Below, one piece after another: positions 21,545 through 32,723 of a stretch of DNA of 64,000 bases (its first letter is position 1; each line of letters begins with the position of its first letter). A program made the position numbers and the translations under genes. The stretch spans positions 3,270,501 to 3,334,500 of the forward strand of contig NC_023065.1 of assembly GCF_000513295.1 (NCBI RefSeq), in the 5' to 3' direction. This DNA is from Magnetospirillum gryphiswaldense MSR-1 v2 (GTDB lineage: Bacteria; Pseudomonadota; Alphaproteobacteria; Rhodospirillales; Magnetospirillaceae). A model generated the notes under the pieces. It was not told where the DNA came from. It searched no databases and saw only the letters and a program-made list of their open reading frames with translations.

Positions 21545-23137
21545 TTACCAGCCGGCGACGGAACCGTCGGCGCGGGGATCGGCGGCGCCTTCCAAGGTGC
21601 CGTCGGCACGGCGGATGATCATGCCGGCGTGACCCAGGGCCGCGTCGAAATCCCCGGTCATCTGGATATCATGACCGGCCTTGCTTAATTCTTTCACCAA
21701 AGCCGGATCGAAGCGGTTTTCCAGCAACAAACCGCCGGGCGGGGCGCCGTCGAGGGCGCGGCCCAGGGCGAAGCGCGGGGCGCTGACCGCCGCCTGCACA
21801 CCCTGGCCGAACAAAACCGTGCGGGTGAACAATTGCGCCTGGATTTGCGGCTGGCTGTCGCCACCCATGCTGCCCCACACCATGGTGCGCCCATCCTTCA
21901 ACCGGGCCAGGGCCGGCGACAGGGTATGGAACGGCTTACGCCGAGGTTCCAGCGCATTGCGGTGATCCGGGTCGAGCGAGAACGAGAAGCCCCGATTGTG
22001 CCAGACCACCCCGGTGGCCGGCAAAGTCACCCCCGAGCCGAAGGCGTGGAACAGGCTTTGGATGTAACTGACGGCACGGCCCTGGCCGTCGATCACCCCC
22101 AGCCACACGGTGTCGCCATCCATGCCCCGCTGCGGCCACGGGGCCGCCTGGGCCGGGTCGATTTCTTCGGCCAGGGCGTCGAGCATGGGATCGGTCAGAT
22201 AGGTGGTGGCGTGCACCGACATGCGATGCGGGTCGGTGACGTGGGCATCACGCACCCGATAGGCTTTCTTGGTCGCCTCCACCAGACCATGGATCCAGGC
22301 GAAATCGTCGGCCCGTTCGACGCCCAGGCGCTGGAACACGCCCAACAGGATCAAACTGGCCAGCCCTTGCGTCGGCGGCGCGGTGTTGAACAGCGTGCCC
22401 GACGGCAAAGCCAGCGACAGCGGACGGCGGCGCATGCCGCGATGCCGGGCCAGATCCTCGGCCCGCAACGGCGAGCCCGCCGCCTTCAGATCGTCGGTGA
22501 TGGCGCGCCCCACCTCGCCCCGGTAAAAATCGTCCAGGCCAACGCTGGCCAGACGCTCCAAGGTGTCGGCCAGGGCCGGCAAGGTCATCAGCGTCCCGGC
22601 GACGGGAGCCTTGTTGCGGTTCAGGAACAGATCGGCGAAGCCCGGCGCCTTGCGCAAAGCCGCCAGATTACGGACGGTGCACGCCGCCTGATGGGAGCTT
22701 ACGGCGAAGCCCTGGCGGGCGTAATGGATGGCGTCCTCGAACAGACGTTCCAGCGGCATGCCACCGCCCCAATGGGCGGAGATGTCGAGCGCCGCCTGCC
22801 ATCCCGACACCGTGCCGGCAACGGTGTTGGCGGCCAGCGGCCCCTTAGCCGGCATGGCTTTGAGCTTGGCCGCCCGGAACAGGTCGATGTCGACCTTGGC
22901 CCCCGCCGCGCCCGAGCCGTCGATGGAGACCGGCGGCTTACCCGGTTCGGCGATCAGCCAGAAACCGTCGCCGCCCAGACCGTTCATGTGCGGATAGACC
23001 ACGCCCAGGGCGGCGGCGGCGGCAATGGCCGCCTCGATGGCGTTGCCGCCCTCGCGCAGGACCGCCAAGCCGGCCTGCGAGGCAAGGTGGTGCGGCGAGG
23101 TGATCATGCCTCGCCGGGCCATGGGGGTGTTCAGCAT
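21545..23137 (-). CDS. Gamma-glutamyltransferase family protein (Ntn hydrolase)
   Basis: A 530-residue precursor of the gamma-glutamyltranspeptidase family, related to YwrD-type members. Family features are SPHHLASQAGLAVLREGGNA, PHMNGLGGDGFWLIAEP and the region around GDTVWLGVIDGQGRAVSYIQ. The Thr of the last motif is the expected autoprocessing nucleophile that splits large and small subunits. The C-terminal SMGGDSQPQIQAQ loop matches the oxyanion region. No signal peptide is visible from the start at 23137, which suggests a cytoplasmic enzyme, although in-frame sequence continues upstream. Substrate could be glutathione or another gamma-glutamyl compound. Confidence 0.9.
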   Translation of the reverse strand: MLNTPMARRGMITSPHHLASQAGLAVLREGGNAIEAAIAAAAALGVVYPHMNGLGGDGFWLIAEPGKPPVSIDGSGAAGAKVDIDLFRAAKLKAMPAKGPLAANTVAGTVSGWQAALDISAHWGGGMPLERLFEDAIHYARQGFAVSSHQAACTVRNLAALRKAPGFADLFLNRNKAPVAGTLMTLPALADTLERLASVGLDDFYRGEVGRAITDDLKAAGSPLRAEDLARHRGMRRRPLSLALPSGTLFNTAPPTQGLASLILLGVFQRLGVERADDFAWIHGLVEATKKAYRVRDAHVTDPHRMSVHATTYLTDPMLDALAEEIDPAQAAPWPQRGMDGDTVWLGVIDGQGRAVSYIQSLFHAFGSGVTLPATGVVWHNRGFSFSLDPDHRNALEPRRKPFHTLSPALARLKDGRTMVWGSMGGDSQPQIQAQLFTRTVLFGQGVQAAVSAPRFALGRALDGAPPGGLLLENRFDPALVKELSKAGHDIQMTGDFDAALGHAGMIIRRADGTLEGAADPRADGSVAGW

Positions 23138-23272
23138 GTCCCATCCATTCGCGTCATCGATCCTTTGATTTTGCGTCAACCTTGCTGTCCCGTCCAGTGT
23201 TGGCGGAAGCGGGCTTGGCAATGGCCCGTCGATCGGTGTGTAATGATTCCCCTTTTTGCCGGAGCCGCCACC

Positions 23273-23728
23273 ATGACCCACGATTACCGCCAGGCCGAAA
23301 CCTTAAGCCTGAGCTGGCAGGACATGCACCGCGACGCCTGCGCCCTGGCCGTCCTTCTGCACGACAAGGGCACCTTCGACGGTATCGTCGCCGTCGCCCG
23401 CGGCGGGTTGGTGCCGGCGGCGATCCTGGCGCGCGAGCTCGACATCAAGCTGGTGGAAACGGTGTGCATCTCCAGCTACGACCACCGCTCGCAGGGCGAC
23501 ATGGAAATCCTGAAGACCCTGGCCGAGGACGGCAAACGCTGGCTGGTGGTGGACGATCTGGTGGATTCGGGCGCCACCGCCAAGGTGGTCCGGGCCATGC
23601 TGCCCGATTGCCACTACGCCACGCTTTACGCCAAGCCTGAAGGAGCAGACTTGGCCGACAGCTACGTCAGGCACCTGGAACAGCACGTCTGGCTGGTGTT
23701 TCCGTGGGAGGCCACCCCCGCCCCTTAA
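23273..23728 (+). CDS. gpt: Xanthine-guanine phosphoribosyltransferase
   Basis: A 151-residue type I phosphoribosyltransferase that salvages guanine and xanthine using PRPP. The PRPP loop WLVVDDLVDSGATAKVVRAM lies near residues 89-108, and the AVARGGLVPAAILAREL segment near residues 41-57 matches E. coli Gpt. The length equals the 152-residue family norm. It is transcribed divergently from the gamma-glutamyltransferase gene and ends convergently with the small RHH gene. Substrate preference between xanthine, guanine and hypoxanthine is inferred from family. Confidence 0.93.
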   Translation: MTHDYRQAETLSLSWQDMHRDACALAVLLHDKGTFDGIVAVARGGLVPAAILARELDIKLVETVCISSYDHRSQGDMEILKTLAEDGKRWLVVDDLVDSGATAKVVRAMLPDCHYATLYAKPEGADLADSYVRHLEQHVWLVFPWEATPAP

Positions 23729-23755
23729 TTCGCCACAATCGGCACCGACAAAAGC

Positions 23756-23956
23756 CTATTCCTCGCCGGCATTGAGCACGGTGCGGGCCTCGTTATCGTC
23801 GATCTGGTGCAGGTCGCTCATGTGGATTTCCCAATTGTCGACGAATTCCGCCACCGCCAGGGTCAGGCATTCGTCCACGGTCTTGCCGGTCTCGACCGCC
23901 AGTGCCTCCAGCCGTTCTTTAAGCGCGGCGGACAAGGTGACGGACAGGGTTTGCAT
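23756..23956 (-). CDS. Small ribbon-helix-helix-like protein
   Basis: A 66-residue protein beginning MQTLSVTLSAALKERLEALA. This is a short beta strand followed by two helices, as in CopG/RHH DNA-binding proteins or toxin-antitoxin antidotes. GGAAG lies upstream of the ATG. No toxin gene is adjacent: the neighbours are gpt (convergent) and a penicillin-binding protein (divergent). It is therefore better seen as an orphan regulator. DNA binding is inferred from the predicted fold only. Confidence 0.7.
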   Translation of the reverse strand: MQTLSVTLSAALKERLEALAVETGKTVDECLTLAVAEFVDNWEIHMSDLHQIDDNEARTVLNAGEE

Positions 23957-24063
23957 GAACACTTCCTTCGATTGCGGCGACATCGCCCGGATGGCGCCAG
24001 CATACAGCCAACGACGCCCACATGCCAGTTTCGAGACTGACATGCCCCGTGGTAGAAACCGCC

Positions 24064-26145
<2,082 letters not shown>

Positions 26146-26211
26146 CCTTGCAAGGGCGATGGCGGCCTCCCACCTCATCTCGCATAGGCTGTTGGGATAG
26201 GGGTGCCCGCC

Positions 26212-27648
26212 ATGCTGGACCTTGGTCAATGGTTCCGCGCTTTGTGGCACAGGCCGGCCTTGGTCGTGCCGGCCCGCCGCCCCGTCTTGCGGGCACCCCC
26301 CATGAACACGGCGCGGCACGAATTCGACCACATGCTTGAGGAACTGCGCCACCGCCCCGACGGCGGGGCCGGGCGGCTGCGGGCGGTGTCGCTGGCCGAT
26401 TTCCGCCAGGCGGTGGGCGACAAATGGCCGCGTCTGGCCGACAAGGTGGCGATGATCGCCGAACAATTGATCCGCCGCCGTCTGGGTGCCGGCAATCTGT
26501 TCCGCCGCGTCGATGACCAGACCTGGCTGTTGCTGTTTCCCCGCATTGCCCCAGCCCAGGCCCGCGACATCGCCGTCGCCATCGCCCAGGACATCAGCCG
26601 CCATCTGTTGGGCGAACGCTGCGTCGGCGGCGAGCGGCCCTTGGCGGTGGCCGCCCACCTGAATGTGGCCGAGGCGGTGGATGAGAATGGTTGCCTGCAC
26701 GCCGGAAATGTCCGTCAGGCCATCGAGCAATCGCGCGCCTTGTTCGATCATCTGGCGCCTTGCGCCCCGGCATCCATCGCCGCCTGTAGCGCCCGACTCG
26801 ACGCGCAACCGCGCCAGCGCCATGCCGGCGCCGTCGATTGGACACCGATCATCAGGGAACATTGCGATACCGAACCGGATGAACCCTGGCAAGGCATCGC
26901 CCCGCTGCCCGGCGATTCCCGCCTGTCGTTGTTGTGGCGGCCCACCTGGGTCGCCGACAACGAGGCCATCGCCGCCTACTGCGCCCGGGTCGCCCGGCTG
27001 GACCGACCCGGCGATTCACCGCTGGAAGGGTCCATGGCCTATCCCGCCCATGACGATTGCAGTGCCCTGGCGCTGGATCGCTTCGTCGCCGCCTCCGCCA
27101 TGCGCGACTTGCGGCGCGGCGGCGATCGCGGTTGCGCGGTCATCGTACCGCTGACCTGGTCGTCGCTCCATGGCGACCACCGGGCGGAACTGGTGGCGCC
27201 CTTCGCCGATGTCGCCGCCCATATCCGCCAAAGCCGGGTGCGGGTGGAAATCTGCCGCATCCCCGACGACGCCGACCCGGAAACCATCAACCGGGTGATC
27301 CAGGCCTTGCACGGCTTATGCGGCGGGGTTTTGCTGCGTTTGCGGCTGTCATCCCCCCTGCTCGCGCGGGTGGATGAACTGGAGGGAGCGGAAATCGGCC
27401 TGGATCTGTCGGAGCTGCGCGCCAACGAACGCATGGCCGACGACCGCCTGCTGGGGGTCTTGGACATGCTGCAAGACTGCGCCGATCAGGCCGGATTGGG
27501 CTGTTATGTGTGGAGCGCGCGGCGACGCAAGGTGGTGGGCAGCGTGGTTTCCGGCGGCTTCCACATGGTCAACGGCCCCGGCCTGATGAAGGACGTGGTG
27601 CGTCCGGCCATGGTCATGCCGGCCCCGCGTGAGAGATTCACGGGCTAG
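26212..27648 (+). CDS. Degenerate GGDEF/EAL-like protein, function unknown
   Basis: A 478-residue soluble protein that I do not recognise as a named family. Residues 80-135 (LIRRRLGAGNLFRRVDDQTW, then LLLFPRIAPAQARDIA) resemble the region around the GGDEF loop of diguanylate cyclases, but the GGDEF signature itself is absent. The C-terminal 180 residues have the helix-strand rhythm of an EAL barrel, ending GSVVSGGFHMVNGPGL, again without EAL or metal ligands. A catalytically dead cyclic-di-GMP-type scaffold is the best guess. A GTG three codons upstream is an alternative start. The 3' end overlaps the convergent MFS gene by 11 bases. Confidence 0.55.
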   Translation: MLDLGQWFRALWHRPALVVPARRPVLRAPPMNTARHEFDHMLEELRHRPDGGAGRLRAVSLADFRQAVGDKWPRLADKVAMIAEQLIRRRLGAGNLFRRVDDQTWLLLFPRIAPAQARDIAVAIAQDISRHLLGERCVGGERPLAVAAHLNVAEAVDENGCLHAGNVRQAIEQSRALFDHLAPCAPASIAACSARLDAQPRQRHAGAVDWTPIIREHCDTEPDEPWQGIAPLPGDSRLSLLWRPTWVADNEAIAAYCARVARLDRPGDSPLEGSMAYPAHDDCSALALDRFVAASAMRDLRRGGDRGCAVIVPLTWSSLHGDHRAELVAPFADVAAHIRQSRVRVEICRIPDDADPETINRVIQALHGLCGGVLLRLRLSSPLLARVDELEGAEIGLDLSELRANERMADDRLLGVLDMLQDCADQAGLGCYVWSARRRKVVGSVVSGGFHMVNGPGLMKDVVRPAMVMPAPRERFTG

Positions 27649-28846
27649 CCTTCCTGCGCACCAACAACAGATAGCCAGCCAAGGCGGCTAAACCCAGTAC
27701 CCCGACCAAGGTGGCCAACGGGCGGCTGGAATGGTTGAAGCTGGCCGAATGCAGCCAGCCGGCGCTGGCGCCGGCAACCATCTGGATGAAGCCCAGGCAG
27801 GCCGATGCGGCGCCGGCCATGCGCGCATGCGGCGCGATGGCCCCGGCGCTGCCATTGGGGATGACCATGGCCCCGCACAGGAAAAAGCCCATCAGCGGCA
27901 ACAACACCGCCGGCAGGGTCTGCACGCCGCTCCAGGCCAGGAGGGCGGCGGTGACCCCGAACAAAGCGGCCCCCGCCGTGCCGATGCCGATCATGCGGTC
28001 CAGACCGACCCGCCCAGTCCATTTGCCGGCGATGAAGCCGCCGGCGATATAGCCCGACACCACCACGGCGAAGCCGAAACCGAACATGGCCGGCGGCAGG
28101 GCCAGTACGTCGATGAGGACGAAGGACGAGGCCGAGATGAAGCTGAACATGCCGGCGAAGGTGGCCGAGACCACCGCCACATAGCCCAGCACCTGACGAT
28201 CGGTCAGCAAGGTCCGGTAATTGCCCAGCATGCCGCGCGGCGACAGGGCGCGCGGATCCTTGTGCTGGTTGGTTTCCCCCAACCAGAACCAGGTACCGGC
28301 CAGCAGGATCAGGCCGAACAGCCCCAGCAGGATGAAATTGGAGCGCCAGCCGAACAAGGTATGGAACCAGCCGCCCAGGATGGGGGCGACGAACGGCGCC
28401 AAGGCCATGGCCGAAGCCATATAGGACATCACCTTGGCCGCTTGGTCGCGCGGGTAGACGTCGCGGACCACGGCGCGGGCCACCACCGGGCCGCAACAAG
28501 CGCCCAGGGCTTGCAGGAAACGGCTGGCGATCAGCACCTCGATGGTGGGGGCGAACAGGCAGGCAACCGAGCCGATGACATAGATGACCACCCCGCCCAG
28601 GATGACCGGACGGCGGCCGAAGCGGTCGGACAGCGGCCCGTAAATCAACATGGAGACGGCAAAGCCCAGCAGGAACACCGACAGGGTCATCTGCACCATC
28701 TCGACGCTGGTGGAGAAATAACGGCCCATGTCGGGCAAGGAGGCCAGATAAAGATCGGTGGAGACCGGACCAAAGGCCACCAGCCCGGTCAGCAACACGG
28801 TCACTTTCAAGCTGTTGGCGGCAGGACGGGTCTTTATTTCGGACAT
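27638..28846 (-). CDS. Bcr/CflA-family multidrug efflux MFS transporter
   Basis: A 402-residue twelve-helix major facilitator protein. The family motif A, YGPLSDRFGRRPVILGG, lies between helices 2 and 3. The N-terminal pattern FGPVSTDLYLASLPDM and the loop ARAVVRDVYPRDQAAKVMSY are typical of the Bcr/CflA drug-exporter branch. The start at 28846 has GGAAAG upstream and gives the usual N-terminus; the open frame extends 24 codons earlier without support. It is last in a probable phaZ-to-exporter transcript, 72 bases after its neighbour. Substrates cannot be predicted. Confidence 0.92.
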   Translation of the reverse strand: MSEIKTRPAANSLKVTVLLTGLVAFGPVSTDLYLASLPDMGRYFSTSVEMVQMTLSVFLLGFAVSMLIYGPLSDRFGRRPVILGGVVIYVIGSVACLFAPTIEVLIASRFLQALGACCGPVVARAVVRDVYPRDQAAKVMSYMASAMALAPFVAPILGGWFHTLFGWRSNFILLGLFGLILLAGTWFWLGETNQHKDPRALSPRGMLGNYRTLLTDRQVLGYVAVVSATFAGMFSFISASSFVLIDVLALPPAMFGFGFAVVVSGYIAGGFIAGKWTGRVGLDRMIGIGTAGAALFGVTAALLAWSGVQTLPAVLLPLMGFFLCGAMVIPNGSAGAIAPHARMAGAASACLGFIQMVAGASAGWLHSASFNHSSRPLATLVGVLGLAALAGYLLLVRRKASP

Positions 28847-28918
28847 GGAACGGGCTTTCCGGCGGCGACGCTGATTACAGAATACAAAATAGATTACGAT
28901 ATATGGAGCAAAAATCAC

Positions 28919-29623
28919 TCAGCCCGGCTGATAGCGGTGCAAAAGCGCCCCATGGGCCTTCAGCCAACGGCGTCCGCCATGGTGGTCCACCCCCAGCCTG
29001 GCGACAATGGCCCAAAAGGCTGGGGAATGATTAAGCTCGGCCAGATGCGCCACTTCGTGCCCGACCACATAATCCATGACCGCCTCGGGCGCCATCACCA
29101 GCCGCCACGATAGGGCGATGGCGCCTTGGGCCGAACACGAGCCCCAGCGCGACACCGTGTCCTTGACGGTGATGCGGCTGGGCTTTCTGCCGATGCGGGC
29201 GGCCAGATCATGGGCCTTGGCGGTCATCCGCCGCTTGGCCTCGGCCTTGAGGAAATCACCGACGCGGCGGCCCACATGGTCGGCTTGGCCGCTGACATGG
29301 ATTTCCCCGTCCTCGGCCCAGACGCCGCGCCGGGCCTCGGGGTGATGACGGATCAGGTGGTCGCGGCCCAGCAACGGCACATGGGCTCCGTCGCACAACG
29401 CCAAGGCCTGGGGCAGCTTTTGCAGCCGTTCGCTCAGCCAGCCCGCATGGGAATAGAGGAAATGCAGGGCATCGGCCTGACGGGCGCGCGGCGGCAGCAC
29501 CAGAACGATGCCACGCACCGCATCGACACGCAGCGACATGGAGCGCGCCAGGGCAGAGCGACGTACCGTCACTTCGGCCCGCTGCCCGTTGATGTCCAAA
29601 ACCAGGGGGTCTAGGCCGGCCAT
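28919..29623 (-). CDS. YgjP-like metal-dependent hydrolase (DUF45/SprT-like)
   Basis: A 234-residue predicted zinc metallopeptidase. The HExxH motif appears in [19 protein letters not shown], with the downstream NHSPxFW typical of DUF45/YgjP proteins. The [20 protein letters not shown] segment is another family hallmark. Its start overlaps the end of the ycgN-like gene by 13 bases, so coupling is likely. The upstream frame remains open but belongs to the ycgN coding region. Some YgjP relatives are associated with UTP or nucleic-acid processing, but no substrate can be assigned. Confidence 0.9.
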   Translation of the reverse strand: MAGLDPLVLDINGQRAEVTVRRSALARSMSLRVDAVRGIVLVLPPRARQADALHFLYSHAGWLSERLQKLPQALALCDGAHVPLLGRDHLIRHHPEARRGVWAEDGEIHVSGQADHVGRRVGDFLKAEAKRRMTAKAHDLAARIGRKPSRITVKDTVSRWGSCSAQGAIALSWRLVMAPEAVMDYVVGHEVAHLAELNHSPAFWAIVARLGVDHHGGRRWLKAHGALLHRYQPG

Positions 29624-30015
29624 GTGACGATGTGGCGATCCAACGGCCCGGCCCGGTTCTCGCTGATGGCTCGACCGCGGACCGAGGCGCCGGCCTCGTG
29701 TACCGAATTGGCGTTGCCCGAAACCAACGGGTGCCACCACGGCAGCGGCTTGTTTTCCGCCACCAGTCGATAGGCGCAGGTGGACGGCAGCCAGCGCAAT
29801 TCGGCCGCCTTGTCCGGGTCCAGTTGGACGCAATCGGGCACGTGGTCGCGCCGGTTGGGATAATCCTTGCAGGCGCAGGTGACCACGTTCAGCAGGCGGC
29901 AGGCCACATTGGTGAAGTGGATTTCGCCGCTGTCTTCGTCCTCAAGCTTGTGCAGGCAGCATTTGCCGCAGCCGTCACACAGACTTTCCCACTCGTCCCG
30001 GCTCAACGCGCTCAT
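29611..30015 (-). CDS. YcgN/UPF0260 family cysteine-cluster protein
   Basis: A 134-residue protein rich in ordered cysteines. [16 protein letters not shown] is near the start, followed by [19 protein letters not shown] and STCAYRL. The C-terminal HPLVSG and ISE elements complete the UPF0260 signature. The cysteine layout suggests a metal or Fe-S site. The ATG lies inside the end of phaZ with a 41-base overlap on the same strand in another frame. Function is unknown. Confidence 0.92.
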   Translation of the reverse strand: MSALSRDEWESLCDGCGKCCLHKLEDEDSGEIHFTNVACRLLNVVTCACKDYPNRRDHVPDCVQLDPDKAAELRWLPSTCAYRLVAENKPLPWWHPLVSGNANSVHEAGASVRGRAISENRAGPLDRHIVTWPA

Positions 30016-31258
30016 GGCCTTTGTCCGCCAGAACGGTAAGCTTGTCGTGGGTCCGGATGAAGTCGCGGACATGGGGGTAAATCTCCTCGCGCCAGCGGCG
30101 ACCGTTGAACACGCCATAATGGCCGACCTTGGCGGCCACATGGTGAACGCGCAGGTCATCGGTCAGGCCCGAGCACAGCTTGTGGGCGGCCTCGGTCTGG
30201 CCGATACCGGTAATATCGTCCTTTTCACCCTCGATCGTCATCAACGCCGTGTGCTGGATCAGTTGCGGCTTCACCAGACGGTCGCGGTAATGGAACTTGC
30301 CTTCCGGCAATTGGTGCTCGATGAACACCTTTTGAATGGTGTTCAGATAATATTCCGCCGGCAAATCCATCACCGCCAGATATTCGTCATAGAATTCGCG
30401 GTGCTTTTCCGCAGAATCGCCGTCGTTGCGCACCATGTTGTGGAACAGGTTGATGTGTTCGCCCACATGGCGCTCGGGGTTCAGGCTCATGAAGCCCTGC
30501 AATTGCAGGAAGCCCGGATAGACGCGGCGGCCACGACCGGTATGGACGTAAGGCACGGTGTTGATGACGTGGCTTTCAAACCACGACAGCGGCTTGTCGG
30601 TGGCCAGCTTGTTGACCTTGGTCGGGCTGATGCGGGTATCGATGGGGCCGCCCATCAGCACCATGGAGCTGGGCTGGCGCGGGTCGTTGTCCTCGGCCAT
30701 CATGGCCACCGCCGCCAGCACCGGCACCGACGGCTGACACACCGCCAGCACATGGGTGTCGGCACCCAGGAAGTGCAGAAGCTCGCGGATATAGTCGATG
30801 TAATCGTCGAGCGCGAAGGGGCCGGCATCCAGCGACACCTCGCGGGCGTCGATCCAGTCGGTGATATAGACGTCATGGTCAGGCAGCAAGGTCTCGACCG
30901 TGCCGCGCAGCAAGGTGGCGTAGTGGCCGGACATGGGCGCCACCACCAGCACGCGCGGATCGCGGCGATCGGTCTGGCGCTGGAAGTGCAGCAGGTGGCA
31001 GAACGGCTTTTCGTACACCACCACTTCGCGCACGGTCACATCCTGGCCGTCGATGCGGGTGGTCGGCAGGTTGAAGGGCGGCTTGGGATAACGCCGCGTC
31101 GTCCGTTCCAGCAATTCCGCCCCGGCGGCCATGGCCCGGCCCATGCTGGTATAGGACAGCGGCATCATCGGATGGCTGTACATGGTCTGAACCGCCTCGG
31201 CGAACAGACGGAGCGGAGCCAACGCGGCGTGCTGCAACTCATGGAGGTGATAAAGCAT
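29975..31258 (-). CDS. phaZ: Intracellular polyhydroxyalkanoate (PHB) depolymerase
   Basis: A 427-residue alpha/beta hydrolase that mobilises stored poly-3-hydroxybutyrate in the cytoplasm. The region [20 protein letters not shown] carries the Cys that replaces the lipase-box Ser in the PhaZ1 type of intracellular depolymerase. Other landmarks are [20 protein letters not shown] and [11 protein letters not shown], with [13 protein letters not shown] holding the catalytic His. The start at 31258 is preceded by a weak GGGCGGAA. Upstream palindromes suggest regulated expression. It heads a likely operon with ycgN-like and YgjP-like genes. Confidence 0.93.
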   Translation of the reverse strand: MLYHLHELQHAALAPLRLFAEAVQTMYSHPMMPLSYTSMGRAMAAGAELLERTTRRYPKPPFNLPTTRIDGQDVTVREVVVYEKPFCHLLHFQRQTDRRDPRVLVVAPMSGHYATLLRGTVETLLPDHDVYITDWIDAREVSLDAGPFALDDYIDYIRELLHFLGADTHVLAVCQPSVPVLAAVAMMAEDNDPRQPSSMVLMGGPIDTRISPTKVNKLATDKPLSWFESHVINTVPYVHTGRGRRVYPGFLQLQGFMSLNPERHVGEHINLFHNMVRNDGDSAEKHREFYDEYLAVMDLPAEYYLNTIQKVFIEHQLPEGKFHYRDRLVKPQLIQHTALMTIEGEKDDITGIGQTEAAHKLCSGLTDDLRVHHVAAKVGHYGVFNGRRWREEIYPHVRDFIRTHDKLTVLADKGHERVEPGRVGKSV

Positions 31259-31308
31259 AAGTTCCGCCCCTGCCCACAATACTGAAGGATAGTTTTGTTA
31301 CCCAAAAA

Positions 31309-31342
31309 TGACATGTCAGGCAATTAAATTATTTTAATTGCC
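31309..31342. promoter_or_regulatory. Two adjacent perfect palindromes upstream of phaZ
   Basis: TGACATGTCA (31309-31318) is a perfect ten-base palindrome. It abuts GGCAATTAAA-TTAT-TTTAATTGCC (31319-31342), a perfect ten-base inverted repeat around four bases. Both sit 51-84 bases before the phaZ start in an AT-rich pocket that contrasts with the surrounding GC-rich DNA. The position fits operator and promoter sites for phaZ on the minus strand. The second could also fold as a weak hairpin after cobB transcription, but it lacks a strong GC stem. The binding protein is unknown. Confidence 0.45.
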
Positions 31343-31359
31343 AACATCCATGATCACCA

Positions 31360-31372
31360 TTGTGCATTGCAA
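31360..31372. promoter_or_regulatory. TTGTGCATTGCAA motif, possible PhaR-type site
   Basis: The sequence TTGTGCATTGCAA lies 102-114 bases upstream of phaZ. It contains two TGCA/TTGCA half sites, like the TGC-rich operators reported for the PHA-responsive repressor PhaR in other proteobacteria. The resemblance is from memory and the match is short. It would fit regulation of a PHB depolymerase by polymer status. Confidence 0.3.
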
Positions 31373-31405
31373 TATGAGGGGGCGCGAGGGGCCGGAGTCA
31401 AGGGA

Positions 31406-32722
31406 TCAATGATCACCATCGATCAGATGCAGGAACGAGGCGCAGACCGACCCGGCCCGTAAACCGCAGGCTCCCAGGTCATTGCCGGCGGCATCGGCGG
31501 CGTCGAACAGGGCCGGACCCTTTTCGCTGACGATGGTGGCGAAATGGAATTCGTGGCCGCGAAAGCTGGTTCCCGCTTTTCCCAGCGGCGTGTCGGTGCG
31601 CAAGCTGGCGCGGCGATAGCCCAGATGCAGCCGCCGCTTGGCCAAAGAGGTGGCGAGCGGCAGCAATCCGGCCATGGCATGGCTGATGCCGTCACCGTCC
31701 TCCAGGCTTTGCCCCAACACCATATAGCCGCCGCATTCGCCGAAGACCGTACCGCCCTGACCGGCGATCCGGCGCAAACCATCCAAGAACACCCGGTTGC
31801 CGGCCAAGGTGGCACCATGCAATTCGGGATAGCCGCCGGGCAGATAGACGCTGTCGCCGTCGGGGGCCTGATCGGCCAGGGGCGAGAAGAAGCAAAGCTC
31901 GGCCCCGGCCCTGCGCCAGCCGTCAAGCAGACCGGCATAGGCGAAGGCGAAGGCCTGATCGCGGGCGATGGCGATGCGCTGGCCCAAGGGCGGCAGCGGG
32001 CAGGTGGGCGGACCGTCCAGCCGGCTGGGCCGGGCGATGGCGCGCAGGCGGTCGATGGCCACGTATTGCCCGACCGCGCTGGCGGCGGCGGCGAAAAAGG
32101 CCGGCAGATCGGGATGCTCGCAGGCCTGGACCAGCCCCAGATGGCGGCTGGGCACCACCAGATCGGTGATGGCGGGCATGAAGCCCAGCAATTCCACCTC
32201 GGGGCAATGAAGGGCACAGGCGGCGGCGATCATGCGCCGGTGCTTGTCGCTGGACACCTGATTGAAGATCACCCCGGCGACGGTGACGTCGGGACGCAGG
32301 CGGGCGAAGCCGGCCAGCACCGCCGCCGCCGATCCGGCCATGCGCCGCGCATCGACGACCAGCACCACCGGCCAGCCGGTCAGCGCGGCGATTTCCGCCG
32401 TGCAGCCGTCGGATTGACCCGGCGCCACGTCGGCGCCGTCGAACAGACCCATCACCCCTTCACAGATGACCAATTCGGCCTCGGCGCCAGTGGTTCGCAC
32501 CAGACCGGCCAGACTGGCCGGGCGCATGGCCCAGGAATCCAGGTTGAGGCAAGGCCGTCCGGTGGCGGCGGCATGAAAGGCCGGATCGATATAATCGGGA
32601 CCGACCTTGGCCGAGCCGACGCGCATCCCCGATCGCGTCAGATGGGCCAGCAGGCCCAGGGTGACCAGGGTCTTGCCGCTGCCGGAGGACGGCGCGGCCA
32701 GGATCAATCCGGGTGGGTTCAT
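31406..32722 (-). CDS. cobB: Cobyrinic acid a,c-diamide synthase
   Basis: A 438-residue ATP- and glutamine-dependent amidase that amidates the a and c carboxylates of (hydrogeno)cobyrinic acid. The N-terminal P-loop reads APSSGSGKTLVTLGLLAHL, followed by GPDYIDPAFH and the EGVMGLFDG motif. The C-terminal class I glutamine amidotransferase part has FGECGGYMVLG with the nucleophilic Cys, and HEFHFA. It is last in the cbiX-to-cobB operon, starting one base after the SCO1-like stop. Whether the substrate is the cobalt-containing or cobalt-free corrin depends on the pathway variant. Confidence 0.95.
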   Translation of the reverse strand: MNPPGLILAAPSSGSGKTLVTLGLLAHLTRSGMRVGSAKVGPDYIDPAFHAAATGRPCLNLDSWAMRPASLAGLVRTTGAEAELVICEGVMGLFDGADVAPGQSDGCTAEIAALTGWPVVLVVDARRMAGSAAAVLAGFARLRPDVTVAGVIFNQVSSDKHRRMIAAACALHCPEVELLGFMPAITDLVVPSRHLGLVQACEHPDLPAFFAAAASAVGQYVAIDRLRAIARPSRLDGPPTCPLPPLGQRIAIARDQAFAFAYAGLLDGWRRAGAELCFFSPLADQAPDGDSVYLPGGYPELHGATLAGNRVFLDGLRRIAGQGGTVFGECGGYMVLGQSLEDGDGISHAMAGLLPLATSLAKRRLHLGYRRASLRTDTPLGKAGTSFRGHEFHFATIVSEKGPALFDAADAAGNDLGACGLRAGSVCASFLHLIDGDH

Positions 32723-32723
32723 G

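Noticed and set aside
23756-23956. Antitoxin of a toxin-antitoxin pair
   Set aside because: The protein looks like a ribbon-helix-helix protein, but neither neighbour is a small toxin gene, so a pair cannot be supported.
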